Shown here: piece by piece, positions 50,931 through 62,574 of the stretch
Position numbering within the stretch: the first letter of the stretch is position 1
Layout of the letters: each line of letters begins with the position of its first letter
Assembly (NCBI GenBank): GCA_028023455.1
Contig: JAQFVV010012423.1
Location: 4,566,269-4,630,268, forward strand
DNA length: 64,000 nucleotides
Direction of reading: 5' to 3'
DNA from: Epiperipatus broadwayi
Lineage: Eukaryota; Onychophora; Udeonychophora; Euonychophora; Peripatidae
Made by a program: the position numbers and the translations under genes
The notes under the pieces: model-generated
What the model was told of the DNA's origin: nothing
Database searches by the model: none
The model's input: the letters and a program-made list of their open reading frames with translations, nothing else

Positions 50931-51490
50931 TACTTTTATAAAACTTTATTAACAGATAAAATAAATTAGAAAAAAAATCTTAATTATTAATAACTTGAGT
51001 TTATTCTATTTATGCAAGAATGAATATCAAAAGAGAAATAATGAACTAAATTAATGTTTTTTGCTTCATTTTATATAAATAATAATAAATCTGGTAACTT
51101 TTATTTTGTAAGTCCTTTTTATGTATCTACATAAATAACTTTGAAACTTCCTGGATAAATAATAATAGAAATATTGTAATACCGTTAAAAAAATATTTTA
51201 TATATTATTTGCAGTACTATTCAGAATAGAATAAGAGTAGTCAAAATGATTTCTACACTTAATAAATCTAAATTTTATTTAATATTAAAAGACTTCTATA
51301 ATGTACAAATCAGTGGGTTTAAGGCAAAAAAACATCTTCAAATTCTCTTTTTGGCATTGAGACAGTTTTAATTTCAGAAGCACTTTATTCAGATTATTGC
51401 TAATCTTCCCCAATAAACAGTAGTTTTGAATTTCAAGTAAAATAGTGATTATTTTCTTTACATTTTGTTTTATGACAATTATTGTGCAAC

Positions 51491-51856
51491 TTAAGTGTTA
51501 GAGGTTACCAGTTGGGATAAAAACAATTTGCTAATCAAATAACTCTTATGACAATTGAATTTATAAAATGTGGAAATTTTAATAAAATTTAACATACTTG
51601 TTTTAAAAAACTTTGACATATCCAAAACATTTGCTCCAAACATATTTAATTTAAAACAGTTACAAAGAAATAACATTGCTCGCTTTTCAATAAGATACTT
51701 GATGGTGTCTTGAAGATGTTTTTTTCTTACCTTCAGTGCAAAGTAAATTCCATAAATATTTTTTCCCAAAAATACTGATGTGAATTCATTTAATACACTT
51801 AATATTGATCTTTTGCTATAATTTTTAAAGTATAAAGCAATATTGTAGGTTTTCAA
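51491..51856 (-). other. Longest stop-free frame, probably chance
   Basis: About 121 codons are open on the minus strand, beginning at a TTG with no ATG start. The composition is Lys, Phe, Leu, Ile and Asn rich, as expected from AT-rich noise. Inside it an AAGGTAAGA sequence (about 51729) resembles a splice donor, and TTTACAG at about 51921 an acceptor, but no frame stays open between the two. No family is recognised. With this base composition, one such frame in 64 kb is not surprising. Confidence 0.25.
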
Positions 51857-51859
51857 AGA

Positions 51860-54660
51860 TCAATGCTTCCAATAAAATGTCAAATGCAACTGCTACAAAA
51901 AGATTGACTTTTCTGTAAATTAGTTGCTTTATTCATAATGATAAAAATATCAGTTCATAAACTCAAGATCTACTAATTTGCTGTTTACAAATTTAGATAC
52001 TATTTAAACAAAAACTTATAATACTGATACTAACTTCCCAATTCTATTAGTATTCAATTACAGACTTGTAATTTTTTTCAATAAAAGTATACTCATGGTA
52101 TAAAACTTTTCAGAAACCTTAGTGTGATTACAAGCCAAATTTTTATTCTTTTCATTTCAGTTTTTTTTTTTTTTGCTGAATAATATTGATCTTTATATTA
52201 AACTCATTCATCCAACAAGGAAAGTGATGTTATGCTGATTATTGTTTTCTCAGAATATGTTTAATTAATTAATAACACAAAACTATTTTGATCTGGAAAA
52301 TGTTAAAACTTTCTTTGAAAAAATTCTTACTTCTCACAGTTATATCTAAACTTTGTTTGTTTAACTGCTACTGAATTCTATACTTATTTAAATTGTGTTG
52401 TAACCCACAATTACAAATTGCACTTTATATTATCTTTTCAACTGAAGGCATATTTACGGTCTTCTACACTAACTGTATTTTTTCTCTCTCTCCATCTTTT
52501 CTTTCATAATTTTGTTCCTGAAATTCATAAGTTTAATAAAAATGTTTATAATGCAATTGTTATAGGTATTGTTTGATTGGAAAAAATATTTATGCCAACC
52601 GATAACCTCTGACATACAATTTGAACAAAGAAGTTTTTTAGCCGTTTTATTTGAAATTCAAAACTACTGCTTATTAGGTCAGTAAATAATTTTATTTTTT
52701 TTTACCACTGATGATATTTCGAGAGTATTTATTTTTGATAATTCTTTTCAAGTATTTTTAATTAATTACCCCTAATTCAGTTTTGCATGAACTTTTTTTA
52801 ACCAATTATGAAATAATATGATCATTCAAAAAAAGAAGAAAAACAATTTACGTGTGTTATTATCAACTCATTTGATTAAAAAAATTGATTTCATCTTTTT
52901 ATTTTCCATTATTTTTCAAAAAAATTTCTATCTCAGCAATATTTATGCAAATATGGAAATTTTCTTTTATGATTTTTATAGGTTTTTGGTATTTTGTTTT
53001 TAAAAGAAAAGTACCTTGTTAATGTTGATGCTTTGTTTGTATTTTGTCATTTTTGATGGTAGGTTTTTTAAAAAAGTATACCTTGTTGGTGTTGATGTTA
53101 AAAAATGTAATAAAAATTAAAGCAATATTCATGGACAATAATGATTTGCAACACTATTCCATCATCCTGCTACATATCCATGTACTTAACTGTTACAGAT
53201 GATAACCCAACTGAGAAACTGATGGCTATCAAATTCTGGTATTCTAGGCTGTAATGTCCTGTGCAGCTGTTGGAAATTTAATAGATGATAAGTTATACAT
53301 GACAGTAATATCATGACTTCTAGTGATAGCAGTCATATTGCAATCATGCACAAACATAGGTGTTTATCATTATAAGGTGACAGCAAATAAAATCTTGAAA
53401 TGTATAATTCAGATTACATATTCTGCCTAATTTTTATATTCATAAATTTTACATGATTTTTTTGCTGTTTTTCAAATAAAATTTATGTTCCTATAATTCA
53501 TTTTTATTTATGTGTAATGTTTTAGAAATAAAATTTGATAGCATGTAAAAAAAATAAAATTCATAATGGATTTCTTAATATTTTTTAAACTTAACAAGTA
53601 ACACATTCTATAAAATATTTTTGAGAAAAAAACATAAACAAATACGTCAACATCCCTGAAAATGGATAATTTAAAGAACACTTGGCAAGATTCCAAATAT
53701 GGGATAACAACAACATTTTTCATATACTTTATTTTTTTATTTTCATTGATTTCTTAGATAAAAAGCAATATTCTAATTTCCATATATACAATCTATTTTT
53801 TACATGATTTTTTTTACATGTATGCCATGTAAAAACAAAATTAAGGTTTATTTTATTCAATTAGAAGTCCTTAAATGTATGAAAGGAGAGTGTTAATATC
53901 AAAAACTGTCATGTTACTCTTTTTCTATATTAAATCCCCAATGAAAAAAATATTGCATAAATTCCAATCACTACCAATTACTATTTGCAACAAACATTTT
54001 ATAAATGATTTGAGGTGAACTTTATTCTAGCAGGATATATAAATAGGATATATCAGAAAAGCAATAATAAAATTATGATTATGAAAATACATATGAATCA
54101 CATCAAAAATATTAACTCATTGGTGATAATACAAAGAAAATTATATATGAACCAAAAAAAAATAAGAATAAGTTCTAAAACAAATCACTTTCTGAGATAT
54201 ATATATATATATATATCAATCTTGTCTTGACAAGTAGAATTTTTATTTTCATCACCCAATGAGTCTAAGAATAATTTTTAAAAAATTAAATTATCTACTA
54301 TAATGATATATTACATCCTGCATTACATAAATCTTTTATTATCTGTTTTTTCCCTATATTATTAATTTAGTATCATTTTGCAATAAAATGTATATTATCC
54401 AATACACCAATAAGTAGATTATATTTCAGATCAACAAATTTTTCTTTAGATTTTAAGGGGATTGTATTTGAGGATATTAAAATATTCATGCATATTTTGA
54501 AAATATACAACTTATTTTTTCGTGAAAATTATTGCTATTGTGTTTTGTTTGTTATTATAAATAAAAGATTTTCATGAAGTATTTGATTTTGGCAATTGTC
54601 TTTTAATAAAGATTTATATATGTATATGATATTTAAATACAAGAATAATATGCATACTTT
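51860..54660. other. AT-rich stretch, nothing identified
   Basis: A patch at 53110-53360 is less AT-rich without recognisable content. Short (TA)n at 54197-54218. Confidence 0.45.
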
Positions 54661-54671
54661 AAACTAGATGT

Positions 54672-54850
54672 AATTAAAAAGATTTGAACCCAGACTTTCA
54701 AGGTCTTTTTAGTCATCTGCTACATCTTAGACAACTGATACACATAATAACATGCATGTAAAAAAGATAAATAATCTTTTATATATGTATTTCATGCTAA
54801 ACCAGCACTCATCACTTGGTCTAGGTCATCGTCTCTCTTTCTCTCTCTCA
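54672..54850 (-). repeat. tRNA-headed SINE-like repeat, copy 2
   Basis: The minus strand has GTCTGGGTTCAAATCTTTTT (B box) at 54680-54700. The plus-strand body block TTTCATGCTAAACCAGCACTCATCA follows at 54788-54812; it is shared with 3345-3580 and with the 26.7-27.5 kb palindrome. It ends in a (CT)n and (TA)n run near 54830-54862. Confidence 0.55.
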
Positions 54851-54929
54851 TATATATATATTATTCAATTCTTCAGACATGTATATCATTGAAAATCTCA
54901 TGATAATATGTTCAAAGTCCTTGTTTGCC

Positions 54930-54932
<3 letters not shown>

Positions 54933-54984
<52 letters not shown>

Positions 54985-54992
54985 CATACATA
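54933..54992. repeat. (TA)n(CATA)n microsatellite
   Basis: About 24 TA units are followed by three CATA units. Confidence 0.95.
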
Positions 54993-56000
54993 ACCTTGAG
55001 CTTCATTCATTATATAAGAATAAATATTTCCATCCAAAATATTTTTTGTCTTTTATCTACTTTTCCATTTAATGGTAATTATATAAGTACAAACTCATTT
55101 CTTTGTATTATTAGATTTTTATATTGCACGTTTTTTTTAGTTTTTTGTTAGCTGCAGAAAGAAATATATCTATAAATTATCTATCTTCAAAAATCTTATT
55201 TTTCTCATGTTGATGATTGTATTATTCACGTAGAAATGTACTATTATCCTAATAAAATGGAATTTTATACCATTAAAATTACAACTGTATGATTCAAATG
55301 TTTTATTAATAATTTTTTTCGTTGTAGTATGTGGTCACCAGCTATCTTTTACCATATATTTTCAATATTATTTCCAGTATATTTTTCTTTGATATCATGT
55401 AAATTTAATGTTTTGAAAAACTGACTTCTGGGTCAAACACAGCATTAGTCAAAAACTTCTTCTGTATTTTAAATTCATCAATTTACTAAAAAAAGAGATA
55501 TTAATATTTTATAATACATAGTTTGATTTACAAGAGCCCAAATTGCTAATATTATCACAGTCTTATGTATTTGGCATTCAGATTCTAGTATTAGGTTTTT
55601 ACAAGTCTTAGGAACTCTTATATCCACAAATTGCATGAATTGACTTTTGTGATATATTAAAACAAAATGTTATATGGTGATCTTATAAATAAATCTTCCA
55701 TTGTGAATATTTTTCACTTTTATATCTATGAAGTGTGTAATTTAGTAAAAATTTCCATGTTGCACAATAGCAAAATGCATAAGTGTCCATACAAATGTTA
55801 GAAAAATAATTATTATTAAATATTTGGATATTGAAAATAGTAAAAAAAACTACCCAATTGTAGTGGCATCATGGATTTAAAAAGTCATTCTTCTTTTAAA
55901 ATAAATATCTCTTCATAACTTTTTAATACTAGTATCAAGTTTTATATGAAACTTTTCAATATTTTCATAATTTACACATTGTAGAAGCATTGCACTAGAT

Positions 56001-57074
56001 CAGAAGAGGAGAACCTCTGGCCCTTAAAAGCTCTAAATACTGCCATGGATATTTTCAAATATATGTAATTGCCCTGAATAAAACTTCTACTTAAACATGC
56101 ACATAATGCAAATATTGAATTAAGGCTTAAGTAAAATAAAATATTTATTTAAGTAACTACATCTTTTTCACTTCCAAATCTTTATAATAACACTGGTTCA
56201 TTCTATGAAAGATCAAATATTTCAACTACTCTGTATTGAATGGAAAATCTGATTACATATTTACTCTACAATGCTAAGAACATTTTGTTTGTTTTTATAG
56301 TGATTTTTGCAGACAAACATAAACTAGCAAAAATAAATGTCAAATTTTACTTCATTTTATTATAATTATTTTGCACTTATTTTTTTTATTAGAATCGTTG
56401 CATCAAGTAAGATAAAAAATTGACACAGAAAATGACACATTTCAAAATAATATTTTTTTTATACAAAGAGTAAATCAATGTGCCTGAAGTGTAAAGTATT
56501 TCAGTTAATAAAGAATACTTTTTATCAAAACATTTTTATTACAACAAAATTGTTTGGGAAGAAAAAATATTAAAATAGAAAACTTGAAATAGAGTTTCAT
56601 CAATTGGATGACATGTCTTATAAAAATTATAAACAAGTCAGAAAATTATGTGAAAGCAAGTTACATTATTTCACAAAAAAGTAGATAATTCAAAACCATT
56701 TCTTGAAGAGAAGATTTATAAAAGACTGCATCCTAGTTTCTGTACAATTAATGTGTCCTAACACAAAAGAAATTTGCAAATACAAATACATCATAATGAA
56801 TAGTTAAAAGGCAAATGGAGAAAATCGTCATTAAATGTGGAAGAGTCATTACTAATAATGATGTTTCTTTATTTTTAATTAACAAATAATTATGGCCCTC
56901 ATTTAAAAAGAGAAAGTTGAAATTGACCCTGCCATTCTTAATTATTAGGGATAAATTAATTAAATTTTTGATCAAATATAGCAGATGATTTTTTAATTAA
57001 TATGTTTGTATGTCCAATGAATGATATTATAAATATCCAAATGACCATTGGCAGAAAAATATTCCCTACCCCTG
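56001..57074. mobile_element. hAT element of about 1.07 kb with decayed interior
   Basis: The left end reads CAGAAGAGGAGAACCTCTGG then CCC. The right end, on the minus strand, reads CAGGGGTAGGGAATATTTTT then CTGCCAATGGTCATTTGGAT and ATTTATAATATCATTCA. Both follow the CAGGGGTGGGGAACCT pattern of hAT termini. The sub-terminal GGCCATTTGGATATTTATAA-like block is a common feature of one hAT group. The neighbours CACTAGAT and CAGATTAT do not form a clear 8-bp duplication, so either the flanks have decayed or the two ends are from different copies. Confidence 0.6.
56460..56800 (+). pseudogene. Possible decayed hAT transposase segment
   Basis: Inside the hAT element a plus-strand frame reads FIKDCILVSVQLMCPNTKEI. 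This resembles the GEFIKxCMLxAAxxxCPEK segment of hAT transposases of the ZBED/GTF2IRD2-like group. Stops interrupt it on both sides and no other conserved block (for example the C-terminal dimerisation region) is visible. The assignment is from memory of the family pattern and needs a profile search. Confidence 0.4.
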
Positions 57075-57079
57075 CAGAT

Positions 57080-58430
57080 TATGGATTTTTTGTTTGAATC
57101 ACTAAAAATTATGGCTCATATGCTGAACATTTATGTTTATTTTATATACATCTAAAAGGATTTGTAATAAATTTTAAATATTTTATTGTTTATTACTTTG
57201 ATGTTTATTAATATTTTAATATTAATATTTTATTGTTAGTGGCAAAAAAATCTAACTTACATTATTTTTAATTGGATGCATATGATATAACTAATTTTTA
57301 TGTTAATACAAGAATCCATCCTCATATTATTAAATTTGTTATTGCTGGCTAAAATGTTCTATACAATAATGAAATGTTTTATTCAAAAGCTAAAGATTAT
57401 TGATTTATAGCCCAATATCATTCCAGATGTTATAATATAAAATGATCATCACTATTTGAGTATTTACTGAATAAAACAATGTTACCAATTTCTTTTTATC
57501 CCTTGGAACTTCTATGTTTAGATTAATTGTTCTGCTCATAAAATAAAATTTGACAAAAATGTTAAGATTTCAATACTGCAAAATGATGAATTAGTTATTA
57601 ATTTATTCTTATGGATATTTATATATTCTACTGCTGTTGTTTATCCAATTATATCTTTGACTCCAACAATGTTATAATGTAAATATCATCATCTATGCAC
57701 TCCTTGGGACATATACAAATCTATCATTTGTTTTGATAAATTATTACTTTAAAAAGTAATATTTCTAAATGTTTTAAAATCTACAAATTCTTACACTGTA
57801 AATAAGGTCATGTAACATTGAGAACCATAACATAGAGATTGAGCTTTCATTCGATACTTTTAATTTTCAATTTTACAATAATATATCATTTTTCTAAAAC
57901 CGCGCATTGATAATAACATAATATGATAAATTACATGCTTACCAACGGTCTGAGAGTAATAATAAATTACTCTGAACTATAGCGTTTTATGAATTCTAAA
58001 ATTCAAAATCAGTGAACTATATCTATTGTTCTCTGGATAATGGTAAGATAATTTAGTCTTACTAGAGCATTTTTAAAAAAGAAGTACATATAGTTCATCT
58101 TTTAACAAATACAATATTTTTTATTTGAAACGTAGATGGAATTAGCCTAACATAATAATCTTTAACTGAGAGATAAAATTATATTTGTAGTAGAGATAAT
58201 TTCTAATTTAATAAATGATTAGTAATAACCATTATTATATTTATCTGGGTTGTTTACTGCCAAATTTGTAAATGCAGAAAATTTGGCACTTGTAAATCAA
58301 ATTATAATGAAATTACATTAGTAATCGCATTAGTTAACTGTATATTACATTGTATATATTTCTAATAAGAAGAAAAAGAACTTGTTTTTCACTTACGTGT
58401 TTTATTTATATATATAATTTTTTAACAGCG
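57080..58430. other. AT-rich stretch, nothing identified
   Basis: No repeats or coding signal that I can support. Confidence 0.5.
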
Positions 58431-58431
58431 A

Positions 58432-58557
58432 TTAAATTTATTTATTTATTTATTTTTTCATATGTCAAAGCGTCAACCGGGAAGCGAACCCGGGACATTT
58501 GCTTGCAAGGCAGCTGTGCTAACCACTCAGCCACCAACGCTTGACTTAAATTTATTT
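58432..58557 (-). mobile_element. tRNA-derived mini-SINE, copy 2, with 12-bp target duplication
   Basis: TTAAATTTATTT occurs exactly at 58432-58443 and 58546-58557. The enclosed 102 bp read on the minus strand GTCAAGCGTTGGTGGCTGAG, TGGTTAGCAC, CTTGCAAGC, CCCGGGTTCGCTTCCCGG, TGACGC, then TTTGACATATGA and an A/T-rich tail. The acceptor arm (GCGTTGG with TTGACGC), D arm and T arm (five perfect pairs) fold well. The anticodon loop CTTGCAA would read TGC (Ala), but the anticodon stem is mismatched. With the matching copy at 29548-29675 this is a SINE, not a working tRNA gene. It is the younger looking of the two. Confidence 0.9.
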
Positions 58558-58559
58558 TT

Positions 58560-59840
58560 AACGTAAAAATACCCCTTTTTAGTTTAATTACTAAATGAAA
58601 AAAAAAAATACAAGGAATATTTTTTGGCAAAAAAATATGTATCTATTGTATTATATTGTATAACTTCTATAAAACTTTTTTTTTTAAAAAAAAAAAAAAT
58701 CTTTTTAGTTACATTTTTTATTTTAGAAATAGAAATCAATAGAAAAGCCAATATGGATTACAGCATTTTTTTAGAAACATTAAAAAAACTAAAATATATT
58801 TAGTTGCTGTATTTCTGAATACCTACATACACATATATATATAAATATTTTTTGTTTACATTTTTATATTGACATTTAAGTAGATAGGACAAAAAAAACT
58901 TTTAAACAACACACTGCAGAGCAAAATTCCTTCATCAATTCTTCATAAAGAACTAATGAATGAAAACCTTCTCCAGGTTTTCAACTGTCAGATAATGGAG
59001 ACTTGGGTAGTTTTTTATTAGTATTAATTTTAAGTTGAGAATATCTATATGTCAATTTTCTGGTCTACTTTTTGAAGACTAGGTAAAACAGTTCCAGGGT
59101 GGTTATGCAGGAAATTTTTTTTTAATCCATATGCAATTAAAGCAATATAATCTAAATCATATGTGCATGAATTCTAAACTCAAGTCATGGCTATATGCAA
59201 GCCTGCAGTAAGTTTATAGAATGTTGAATAATTTTATAAAAATATTAATTTATGTTGAAATTTTAAAATTCTTTGTAATACATTTAATATTAATAATAAA
59301 ATTAATCCAAAGCTTGATATATACTCCATACGATAACAGTTTAGAAATCAGTGATAATAATAAAGCGAAACCTATCAGTGACAATAATAATAAATTTAAA
59401 TAATGGCACGTTTTTTTTTTTAATAAAATATTTTACTACCATTATTCGCATATAAAAAAAATGTTTTTTTTTTTTTTTTCTTTCAGTTAAAACACATAAA
59501 GATGTGTGCAATTTTGAAAAGTGAAAAGAAATATTTTCAATATGATATATTTAAATATTGTGAATATTGTAAACTTTAATAGTATAAAAAATGAAATAAA
59601 AAAGAAATTTTAATATATATATTAAATAATAAAATAATGACATCCTTAAAGTTATATAGTTCTGTGTTTAATTCAATAATTCACTCTATTATTGTCAGCT
59701 ATTATATAACACTCTATATTTGGTTATATATTTTATTGATGTAGTCTATTGCCAATAGCAATTTCTAACAATAATTGTTGTGATTAAAATATTTTATCAA
59801 GAAAATATAAATAACTTCCTTTCATTTTATATATTTATGT
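58560..59840. other. AT-rich stretch, nothing identified
   Basis: Poly-A and poly-T tracts (58677-58700 and 59461-59480). No gene or element is supported. Confidence 0.5.
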
Positions 59841-59846
59841 ACGCAC

Positions 59847-59970
59847 TGATAAAATTATAAATATTTAAACAAATTTACTTTTCTTTATCACATTAACAAT
59901 ATTTGTTAAACCAAGCATTGTTAAGTGATAAAGAAAAGTAATTTGTTTAATTATTTAGAATATAAATAAA
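59847..59970. repeat. Hairpin repeat
   Basis: ACTTTTCTTTATCAC and GTGATAAAGAAAAGT pair perfectly. The pairing extends outward with few mismatches to arms of about 50 bp around a loop of about 16 bases. No target duplication was noted. Confidence 0.7.
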
Positions 59971-60007
59971 CTATTAGATAAATAAGTATATTACTGTATT
60001 AAAACAG

Positions 60008-60775
60008 GGAAAGCTCACTATACGTATTGCCACACACAGCAAGCTAGAGTAATCAATGGATGCCAGAAGGCATCAGCTTATATTTTTATTAACTTGTTGA
60101 GGCAAAAATGAATAAAATCTTGAGAAACTGGATCCATTCTCTCAAATTGCAGACAGCAGTCATATATATATATATATTATGAGTTAAATATATTTTCTCT
60201 AAGTACAAACAACTTAAGCTGTCTAAAATGTAGACATAAACCTTAACAGATTTTATACAGACAAATAATAATATGCCATGTTTTGACAATCTTTGACAAA
60301 CTGCTTCAATAAATCTTTGCTTCCTATTATTTTTATTATCATACTTTTTGTTTTATTTTAAGTAATAATTTTTATTAATACCTACAAATAATCGAAAAAA
60401 TAAATATGTACAATGAACAACGCAGCTTATATAGAAAAATATATTGCATTAAATTGAAATTTATTTTTTAAAAAAATAATCTTATTTATTGTTAAATGTA
60501 TACTGTATATTATATATAGAGCTTGCAAAATAAGCTCTTAACAAGCTTTGAAAATATCCTCAACCCCAGACCAGTTTCTGCTTCTGGCGTCATCAATGAG
60601 GTGCGAGGATATTCAGCATTAGATTAAAAATATTAGGACAAGCCCAGCACTTTATCTAATGTATAACTATTGAGTAGAAAATCAAATTGTCAGACATCAA
60701 TATGTCTTCCAATCTAGCTATCTAACTCAAATAGCCATATGGAACTGAACTAAGTTCAGATACACTATATATTAA
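60008..60775. repeat. Family A fragments, split
   Basis: 60013-60080 (AGCAAGCTAGAGTAATCAATGG) matches the outer arm of the family A inverted repeats. 60556-60640 (CCCAGACCAGTTTCTGCTTC) matches the inner arm. 60740-60770 (GAACTGAACTAAGTTCAGAT) matches the block at 24500 and 44115. About 430 bp between the first two parts, including a (TA)n, is probably inserted DNA. Confidence 0.5.
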
Positions 60776-60828
60776 TAGTTTTAGCAATATAAAATTGCCA
60801 AAGCCTTAATAGCAAACAATAGAATGAT

Positions 60829-60912
60829 TAAAAAACAAGTCAGATGTCAATACATTTGTAAATATGAGCTTTATTAAATTAGGTCATGTGACATCTGACT
60901 TGATTTTTTTTT
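60829..60912. repeat. Short hairpin
   Basis: CAAGTCAGATGTCA (60837) and TGACATCTGACTTG (60890) are exact complements, with A/T-rich extensions on both sides, around a loop of about 40 bp. Confidence 0.7.
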
Positions 60913-61414
60913 TCATTTTATACTGTATGTATAAACATATCCATAAATACATAAGTACTTAAGCCAATAGTATAAGTCCTCATTATAAGTGTATTAATAC
61001 ATATAATAAGAACAAAAGATAAATGCATATATTGTTATCAAAATCAATTTTAATTAACTCACATAAAGAATTTTTATATGGGTATGCTTAATCCACTATA
61101 TTAGGTAAATTACTATATTACAATGTCATTTGTTTAATGAAGATGACACATTATATCTTCTAATTTTTTGAATATTCACATGTACAAATAATATATCATT
61201 ATTTTTAGATAAATAGGAACTAAGAAAGTAAAAGTATATTCAATGGAGATTATTTTATTGGAAAACAAATTACATACATTTGTATCTAAGATTGACTATG
61301 TTAAACATTTATAGTAAAAGTTCATAAATATTCATATCAATTTTAAATGTGGATTGACATAATTATTCATTTATTCAAATATTACAAAGACTAAAAAACA
61401 TTACATAATTTAAA

Positions 61415-61990
61415 TATTAATACTTATTAAGCACAATGTCAGCATGTCAGACTTAAATAAGGTTATAACCTTAGTACAGGGGTCCCCAACTTTATGCCCG
61501 TGGGCAACATGGTGCCCGCAGACCATTTTACTTGTGCCCGCCGCTATATGAACATGATAAAAAATTATTTATCTGATACAAATAAATTTATTTTTTATAA
61601 CTTATTGTATTATATTGTAATCAAATTGTAGGGCATACTATACTTTTACAACATAAAAATATAAATGTTAATTATATGTTAAAATTTTATTTTTGAAATA
61701 AATACTTTTTTGTACATTATGTGTATTATTAACAATAGCCAACTATAAATTTACATTGAAAAAATAAATGGTGCCTGCCATCTTCTTGAAAAAAATAAAT
61801 GGTGCCAGCCATCTGGCCAGTATTATAGAATGTGCTCTTAAGTGCAAAAAGGTTGGGGACCCCTGCCTTAGTACATGCACCTTGAGCAGAGGTCTCTCTT
61901 GTAATAAATTAATCATTCAAGGCACATGTACTAAGGTTGTAGCCTTATTTAAGTTTTACATGCTGACATTATGCTTAATAAGAATTAATA
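61415..61990. mobile_element. Inverted-repeat MITE of about 170-190 bp, host of a nested hAT insertion
   Basis: The left part (61423-61476) and right part (61917-61982) are inverted copies sharing CTTATTAAGC, ATGTCAGCATGT, TTAAATAAGGTT and AACCTTAGTACATG. The hAT MITE at 61477-61865 interrupts the left arm. Removing it with one target copy restores arms of about 68 bp. ATTAATA flanks both ends and may be its own target duplication. A related, degraded copy lies at 62110-62310. Blocks such as CTCTTATCTTTATAAA in that copy also occur in the element at 12460-13099, hinting at a wider family. Confidence 0.75.
61477..61865. mobile_element. Non-autonomous hAT transposon, 389 bp, intact ends
   Basis: The perfect 14-bp terminal inverted repeat CAGGGGTCCCCAAC is flanked by the exact 8-bp target duplication CCTTAGTA (61469-61476 and 61866-61873). 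Sub-terminal TGCCCGTGGGCA and GGTGCCCGC on the left are typical of hAT elements with this terminus. The interior has no transposase and contains a direct repeat of about 26 bp (AAATAAATGGTGCC with GCCATCT, twice, 61762-61815). It is a deletion derivative (MITE) mobilised in trans. This is the cleanest mobile element in the window. Confidence 0.95.
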
Positions 61991-62109
61991 TTTACAACTT
62001 TAAATTGTTTCAAAATATTTCTAAATTTAAGATCTGACTATTGACTCATTGTAGATTGAAAGATTTCATGATTGTTAAGTTTTAACAGAAATAGTGGACT
62101 TAATCAATG

Positions 62110-62310
62110 AAGAATTTATTACCTTCATGCACCCAAATCAAAACGGTTTATATTTGCCTATATAATTAGAAAAATAGATTGAAGGTAAGAGTGTAGTTGC
62201 TCTTATCTTTATAAAGTCGAATCTTACATTTAGATTTGTAGAGGTATCTCTTGTAATAAATTAAGCACTCAAGTTGCATGTACTAAGGTTGTAGCCTTAT
62301 TTAAGTATTA
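62110..62310. repeat. Degraded relative of the 61.4-62.0 kb MITE
   Basis: 62242-62308 matches 61889-61955 (CTCTTGTAATAAATTAA, CATGTACTAAGGTTGTAGCC). The left side (ACCTTCATGCACCC at 62121) is a weak partner arm. The middle contains CTCTTATCTTTATAAAGTC, as in 12915-12938. Confidence 0.6.
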
Positions 62311-62319
62311 TACAATTTA

Positions 62320-62542
62320 GTAAATTGTTTATTATAATTAAAAGTGTTTCTTTTACTAATTTGATTGACATGCTTTTTTTTAAATATCAAATTAATAACA
62401 CAGTTGGTTACAAATTCTTATCTATTTTTTCATATTGTTTAAAGTGATATTTAATTTTTGTCTAAGTATTGAATATAAAATTACCATATATGGTAATGAA
62501 TCTATTGCATTGTCATTTTTAATAATAAATTTATGTAAGATA

Positions 62543-62574
<32 letters not shown>

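Noticed and set aside
51491-51856. 121-codon open frame on the minus strand as a gene or exon
   Set aside because: No ATG start, AT-driven composition, no recognised motif. Splice-like sites nearby do not share an open frame. One such frame is expected by chance in this much AT-rich DNA.
54879-55151. 90-codon plus-strand protein with isoleucine-tyrosine run
   Set aside because: The run is the (TA)n microsatellite translated.
58444-58545. Functional tRNA-Ala gene
   Set aside because: The anticodon stem is mismatched, an A-rich tail follows, target duplications flank it and a sister copy exists at 29.6 kb.
58350-58630. Short proteins on both strands around 58.5 kb
   Set aside because: They are translations across the mini-SINE, whose ends and target duplication explain the sequence.
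61768-62037. 89-codon protein with several cysteines
   Set aside because: It runs from inside the hAT MITE into the flanking inverted-repeat MITE, so it is an accident of insertion.
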